From Vairimorpha apis BRL 01 (Eukaryota; Microsporidia; Nosematidae): a DNA stretch of 21,504 bases. The stretch covers positions 1 through 21,504 of the forward strand of contig KE647063.1 of assembly GCA_000447185.1 (NCBI GenBank), read 5' to 3'. A program made the position numbers and the translations under genes. Position 1 is the stretch's first letter, and every line of letters starts with the position of its first letter. The notes under the pieces are model-generated. The model was not told where the DNA came from and did no database searches. It saw nothing but the letters and a program-made list of their open reading frames with translations. Below are positions 18,137-21,504 of this stretch, piece after piece.

Positions 18137-18776
18137 TTATTCTTCTATATCAGCTTGTCTTGCAAAATCATATTCTTCATTCACTACCTCATCCTTTAAA
18201 TCATAGTTAACACAAGTTGGCTCAAGATTAATGTTAGAAACGAATACAAGCTGTGAGTTGTTTACTAATTTTCTAGATAATTTTAAAAACGGTTGATCAA
18301 AATTGTGAGCAGTTCTGGCACTAATTTCACAATATTCATATTCAAATTCTTTTTATAGATGTTAAAATATTTTTCTTGTTAACTTTTCTATCTACACAAT
18401 CAATTTTATTAGCCACAATAACGATTGGTTTATCATCTCCAGCCGCTCTTTTAAAATGATCAATCCAATTTGGTAGATTTTTAGCAGATACTCTTGAAGT
18501 AACATCATAAAAAAACATTGCACCATCAGCTTCTAAATAATAAAGATCTTTTAAACCAGCCTTTTTTTCTTGTCCAGCTGTATCCCATACTTCAAATTGA
18601 ATAGAGTGATCTTTACTTACCCAAAATGTAGCTTTATGAACTACTACACCTACTGTTGCAACGTATTCTTTAGTAAAAGGACCATCTAAAACTCTGTTTA
18701 TAAATGTAGTTTTACCTACACCACCGTCTCCAATTAGACAAATTTTAAATTTTAAATGATTAGCATTGCTGTTCAT
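18137..18776 (-). CDS. RAN: Ran GTPase, nuclear transport (one frameshift)
   Basis: The N-terminal 144 residues from ATG 18776 carry the P-loop GDGGVGKT (16-23), switch I EYVATVGVVVH, DTAGQ (65-69) and NKID (123-126). DVTSRV and the KNLPNW segment are Ran-type. That frame stops at 18342. Homology continues in the next frame: YEYCEISARTAHNF (the G5 SA element), QPFLKLSRKLV, and an acidic end ADIEE like the DEDDDL tail of Ran. The true stop is at 18137-18139. The span of 640 nt is one base too many for 213 codons, so one surplus A in the run at 18350-18354 explains it. Corrected length is about 212 aa against 216 in human. RCC1 at 5083 is its exchange factor. Confidence 0.93.
18350..18354 (-). 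other. A5 run (plus-strand T5) at which the Ran frame breaks
   Basis: Removing one A restores the conserved C-terminal third of Ran without any other change. Confidence 0.85.
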
Positions 18777-18780
18777 GGGG
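18777..18780 (-). promoter_or_regulatory. CCCC start signal of Ran
   Basis: CCCC on the minus strand directly abuts the Ran ATG. Confidence 0.6.
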
Positions 18781-19209
18781 TTAAAAAAATATACATTCTA
18801 TACAAAAAATTGGTGAATTTAAAAATATAACTTATGTCACACTCAAACTTTTTAATGCTAATAAAAAAATATAACATTAAAAAAATAAAGTTTTAATTAT
18901 AGAATTAATTTTATAATTAATACAAATTAAATTTAAGTATTTTTATTTAATTTATTTTTAATACAATTATATATTTACAGAAACAACGTGAGAAAATAAA
19001 AAATATTTTTTTTCAAAAATCATTAGATATGCTTTAATTTAAAACTAATTAACAAAAAATTTTATGAAATATATATAATATTCAAATTTTAAATTAATTT
19101 TTTTGTACACTGAAGTAAAAATAAATTAATAAAAAAATTCAATTAATATACAATTGTTTTTATCCATTACACAAAAAATTTCCATTTTTTTAATACAAAT
19201 ATTTAAATT
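18777..19209. other. Intergenic region upstream of Ran
   Basis: A 433-base A/T-rich spacer between the Cet1 stop and the Ran start. Apart from the CCCC signal I see nothing specific. Confidence 0.5.
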
Positions 19210-19846
19210 TTATTTACAAATATTCATTTTATAAAAACATTCTATAAAATCCTCCACACTGTAATTAAAATCATCTACTTCAATTTCTATCTCAAAACTT
19301 ATTTCATTATTTTTTCTAACTGTTGTAAAATCACAATTAAACTGTTTTAAAACTATATGTGTACCTATCTCTATATCTTATAAAATCTAAGGAACTTTGT
19401 GTAATCCTTTGCATTTGTTTTTCTTCTGTCATAACACTTATTCTAATGTCATACTTATATGCCGGCATATAAACATCTAATACCAAAATCTTACTTTTCT
19501 TTTCACAAAATCTATATTCACCGTTGACATATCTAACACGATTCCCATTTTTATAATATTTAAAAGAATCTTCCAAATGATCTTTAAGTGTTAAATTTTT
19601 TTGTAAATTTTTAAAGTCCCATTGATCTACTCCTGGTACAAAAACATTCATTTTAGGCAATTTTTTAAAAATAATTGGTACTAAAGAATTAATTTTAATT
19701 CTAGAATCTGTTTCTTTATTATAAATTTTACCAATTCTTGCTTCAATTTCATATTTAATATTTGAATGTAATAATAATATTTGTTTTAATATACTTTCAT
19801 AATCAGTATCATATGAATTAAGTAAAAATTGAGGAGTATTTAACAT
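19210..19846 (-). CDS. CET1: mRNA capping enzyme RNA 5'-triphosphatase, Cet1 type (one frameshift)
   Basis: This enzyme removes the gamma-phosphate of nascent pre-mRNA, the first capping step. It belongs to the metal-dependent triphosphate tunnel family of fungi and microsporidia. From ATG 19846, KYEIEARIG (31-39) gives the first metal-binding glutamate pair, E33 and E35. NRVRYV, YDIRISV (132-138) and RYRDRYTYSFK (157-167) are tunnel strands. The frame then stops at 19337. In the next frame FNCDFTTV and FEIEIEV supply the DxTxV strand and the second glutamate pair, ending at 19210. The span of 637 nt is one base over 212 codons, and the switch is at the T4A4 block 19345-19352. Corrected length of about 211 aa is close to what I recall for other microsporidian Cet1. 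Confidence 0.9.
19345..19352 (-). other. T4A4 block at which the Cet1 frame breaks
   Basis: Plus strand TTTTAAAA. Removing one base from either run rejoins the two Cet1 frames between YTYSFK and the DFTTV strand. Confidence 0.8.
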
Positions 19847-20417
19847 ATAAAGGGTATTAGAAATATTAAAGAATATTTTTTTGTTACTTGCTTTTACAAA
19901 ATATTAATAAAACTATGTTTTCTTTAAGTTGAATTTTATAAATAATTTGAAAATTATGCGTATTTACTAATTTTAAATTATTGTTTTTATATATAAAAAA
20001 ATTGTTTTGATATTCATTAAATAAATATAAGTAATATTTTAATGGATTTATTAAAAAAGCTAAAAAAATAACTTTACAACTAAAATATGCGATTTATAAG
20101 TTTATTTGTAATTATTTAAATTAATTTAATACAAAAATATAATAAAATTCTTTTAAATACTTAAATTTTATACTGTAGATAAACCAGTTTTTTAACATTT
20201 AAAATAAAAAATTTAATCATTAATGCTAAAGTTGAGATTTCTTTTTTTAAAAAAAATTTTATCAATACAATTTAAAAAAAAATGAAATTATCTTATCTTT
20301 TAATGATATAATTTTTTAAAATCTATTAAAGACAAATTAAAAGTATTAATAACTCTATAAAACTAAAAAAATTTGTAAATTTAATATGTAATAAAAATAT
20401 TTATTACGTATAAAATT
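19847..20417. other. Intergenic region between the two Cet1-like genes
   Basis: A 571-base A/T-rich spacer. It carries the CCC signal of the downstream Cet1 gene and no other visible feature. Confidence 0.5.
19852..19854 (-). promoter_or_regulatory. CCC start signal of Cet1
   Basis: CCC on the minus strand lies 5 bases before the ATG (CCCTTTATATG). Confidence 0.6.
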
Positions 20418-20926
20418 TTATTTATTATTTATTTTATGCTGTACATCTTTAGATAAATTAAAAATAACAGGTAAGACTTTATTAATGTCTTCAACTTCTA
20501 CATAAACCTCATATAAAATAGGTGTTTTAAATTTTATACAATTTATTGAAAAACCAGAATATACAAATTCACAAATTTCTCTTTTATTTTTTTTTCTAAT
20601 GTGTTATTATACTGATAAATCATTAAATCGTAACATTTGTTAGGAAGATATAAAAAATGAATAGAAAAAACATCTATATCAAAACAATTTTTAATGTAAA
20701 CATTCCCATTATCTAAAGATTTTACTAAATGATTATACATAAAATCACTTTCATGTATTTTAAATTTATATAGAAAAGGGAGTCTGCTAAGCAGTAATGG
20801 ATTTAAAGCATTTATTATGTATCTATTTTCTGTTACTTTATGTACAATACGACCTATATAAATTCTCATTTTATATTGCTTATTTTGTATGCTATTTAAT
20901 GCATCTTTTAAAGAAGTGTATTTCAT
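20418..20926 (-). pseudogene. Diverged Cet1-like paralog with degenerate active site (one frameshift)
   Basis: From ATG 20926 (MKYTSLKDALNS) the protein follows Cet1 strand by strand. YKMRIYIGRIVHK matches YEIEARIGKIYNK, INALNPLLLSRLP matches INSLVPIIFKKLP, and CYDLMIYQ matches KYDIRISV. The frame breaks at an A9 run (plus-strand T9, 20587-20595). The next frame continues with FVYSGFSINC and LYEVYVEVED, against YTYSFKQFNC and FEIEIEVDD, to a stop at 20418. The span is 509 nt, one base short of 170 codons. Both first-strand glutamates are replaced (by K and R), and one of the second pair by Y, so catalysis is unlikely. No CCC precedes the start. It is either a decaying duplicate or a non-catalytic partner. 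Homology is by eye only. Confidence 0.65.
20587..20595 (-). other. A9 run (plus-strand T9) at which the Cet1-like paralog's frame breaks
   Basis: One added A, or two removed, connects the frame starting at 20926 to the frame ending at 20418, which continues the Cet1 alignment. Confidence 0.6.
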
Positions 20927-21504
20927 TTTATGGTATAAAATTGTTATCAGTATAGGTTTCAATTAAAAAAAAAATTTTTTTTGTAAAACCATATTTTTTA
21001 AAATTTTTTATTTGAATTTAAAGAGTTTGTATTTTTTACAAAAATATTATTTAGTAATTTCGAAATTTATTTTTTTATAAAAATATCTTATATAAAATGA
21101 TTTTATTGGGTTATTGTGTTGTAACTATTCATTTTTATTAGTTTTTTAATTTTTGACATTAAAGTGTAATTTTACCTTAATATTATTTCTTTTATTATCT
21201 CGGGACTTTTTTGTTTTGTTTATAGTAAATTGTAAGTTAAGATAATCATAAAAAAAGTTATAATATAATTTAAAATTTATTTTGTTAAAAGAACATTTTT
21301 TTATCTAAATGAAAATTTTTTAAATATAAAAATAATATAAAATCAATTAGTTGTATTTTGAAATTTTTTAAAAAAAAATATATTTTTAACTTACAGTTTA
21401 AATAATTTTTTAGTTGAATAAAGAGTGGACAAGGAAAAAAACTCAATAAATATTTTTAGATTGTTAAATAATTTTTTACATTTTAATAAAATTTTATAAA
21501 TAAA
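20927..21504. other. Right-end intergenic region, no gene seen
   Basis: A 578-base A/T-rich end of the window. GGG occurs near 21106 and 21200, but no ATG follows closely on the matching strand. No long frame enters from the right edge on either strand. Confidence 0.5.

Noticed and set aside
18342..18360. Programmed ribosomal frameshifting in Ran
   Set aside because: A +1 change is needed, with no recognised slippery site or pause element. The same type of break recurs at five other homopolymers in both directions, so sequence error is simpler.
20927..20962. TTG start 12 codons upstream of the Cet1-like ATG
   Set aside because: A non-ATG start is unlikely, and the Cet1 similarity begins after the ATG at 20926.
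1..21504. tRNA, rRNA, CRISPR arrays or transposable elements
   Set aside because: No tRNA A/B boxes in GC-bearing cloverleaf context, rRNA cores, regularly spaced repeats, transposase or reverse transcriptase motifs were found by reading both strands.

Overview
The window looks like nuclear DNA of a microsporidium, an intracellular fungal-lineage parasite. The base composition is extremely AT-rich. All recognisable proteins are eukaryotic but short (TBP 194 aa, Ran about 212 aa, a Cet1-type RNA triphosphatase of about 211 aa). No introns are evident. Most start codons have a CCC (or GGG) triplet within about 10 bases upstream, the start signal described for microsporidian genes. A Nosema/Vairimorpha-like genome is a reasonable guess, but the species cannot be fixed from this sequence. 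Gene spacing is loose for the group: intergenic stretches are mostly 0.4-0.7 kb, with gaps of 2.8 kb and 1.5 kb.

Layout. 1-318 (-): 5' part of an unknown gene. 852-1436 (+): TBP. 1690-1800 (+): a 36-codon ORF with a CCC signal. 2480-3645 (-): CPA1-type Na+/H+ antiporter, frameshifted. 3830-4420 (-): one-module ZPR1 zinc-finger protein. 5083-6171 (+): RCC1, the Ran exchange factor. 6349-7865 (-): LisH/LUFS-WD40 protein, frameshifted near its N-terminus. 7866-10680: gene-poor gap. 10681-12020 (-): unknown protein with a signal peptide, frameshifted. 12021-13524: gap with an odd, more G-rich patch. 13525-14349 (+): Arc1/EMAP-II-type tRNA-binding protein. 14778-15932 (-): ERGIC-53/VIP36-type L-type lectin. 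16433-16975 (+): unknown basic protein. 17709-18077 (-): NAC beta/BTF3. 18137-18776 (-): Ran GTPase, frameshifted. 19210-19846 (-): Cet1-type RNA triphosphatase, frameshifted. 20418-20926 (-): a diverged second Cet1-like copy, also frameshifted.

The main observation is that six genes each need exactly one base added or removed, always at or beside an A/T homopolymer, to regain conserved sequence. Four are short by one base (runs of 6, 8, 8 and 9). Two have one base too many (T5, and T4 next to A4). Ran and the RNA triphosphatase should be essential, so uncorrected assembly indels are the simplest reading. Slippage during transcription or real decay remain possible, most plausibly for the antiporter and the second Cet1 copy, which also lack the CCC signal. 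Correcting the frames uncovers a complete LisH motif, the acidic Ran tail, the catalytic C-terminus of Cet1 and a single 446-aa secreted-type protein.

Functionally this is mostly housekeeping: transcription and capping (TBP, Cet1, LisH-WD40), the Ran cycle (Ran and RCC1 in one window), translation and nascent-chain handling (tRNA-binding protein, NAC beta, ZPR1), secretory traffic (lectin) and ion homeostasis (antiporter). The most biologically interesting locus is the tandem Cet1 pair, whose second member has lost several predicted metal-binding glutamates.
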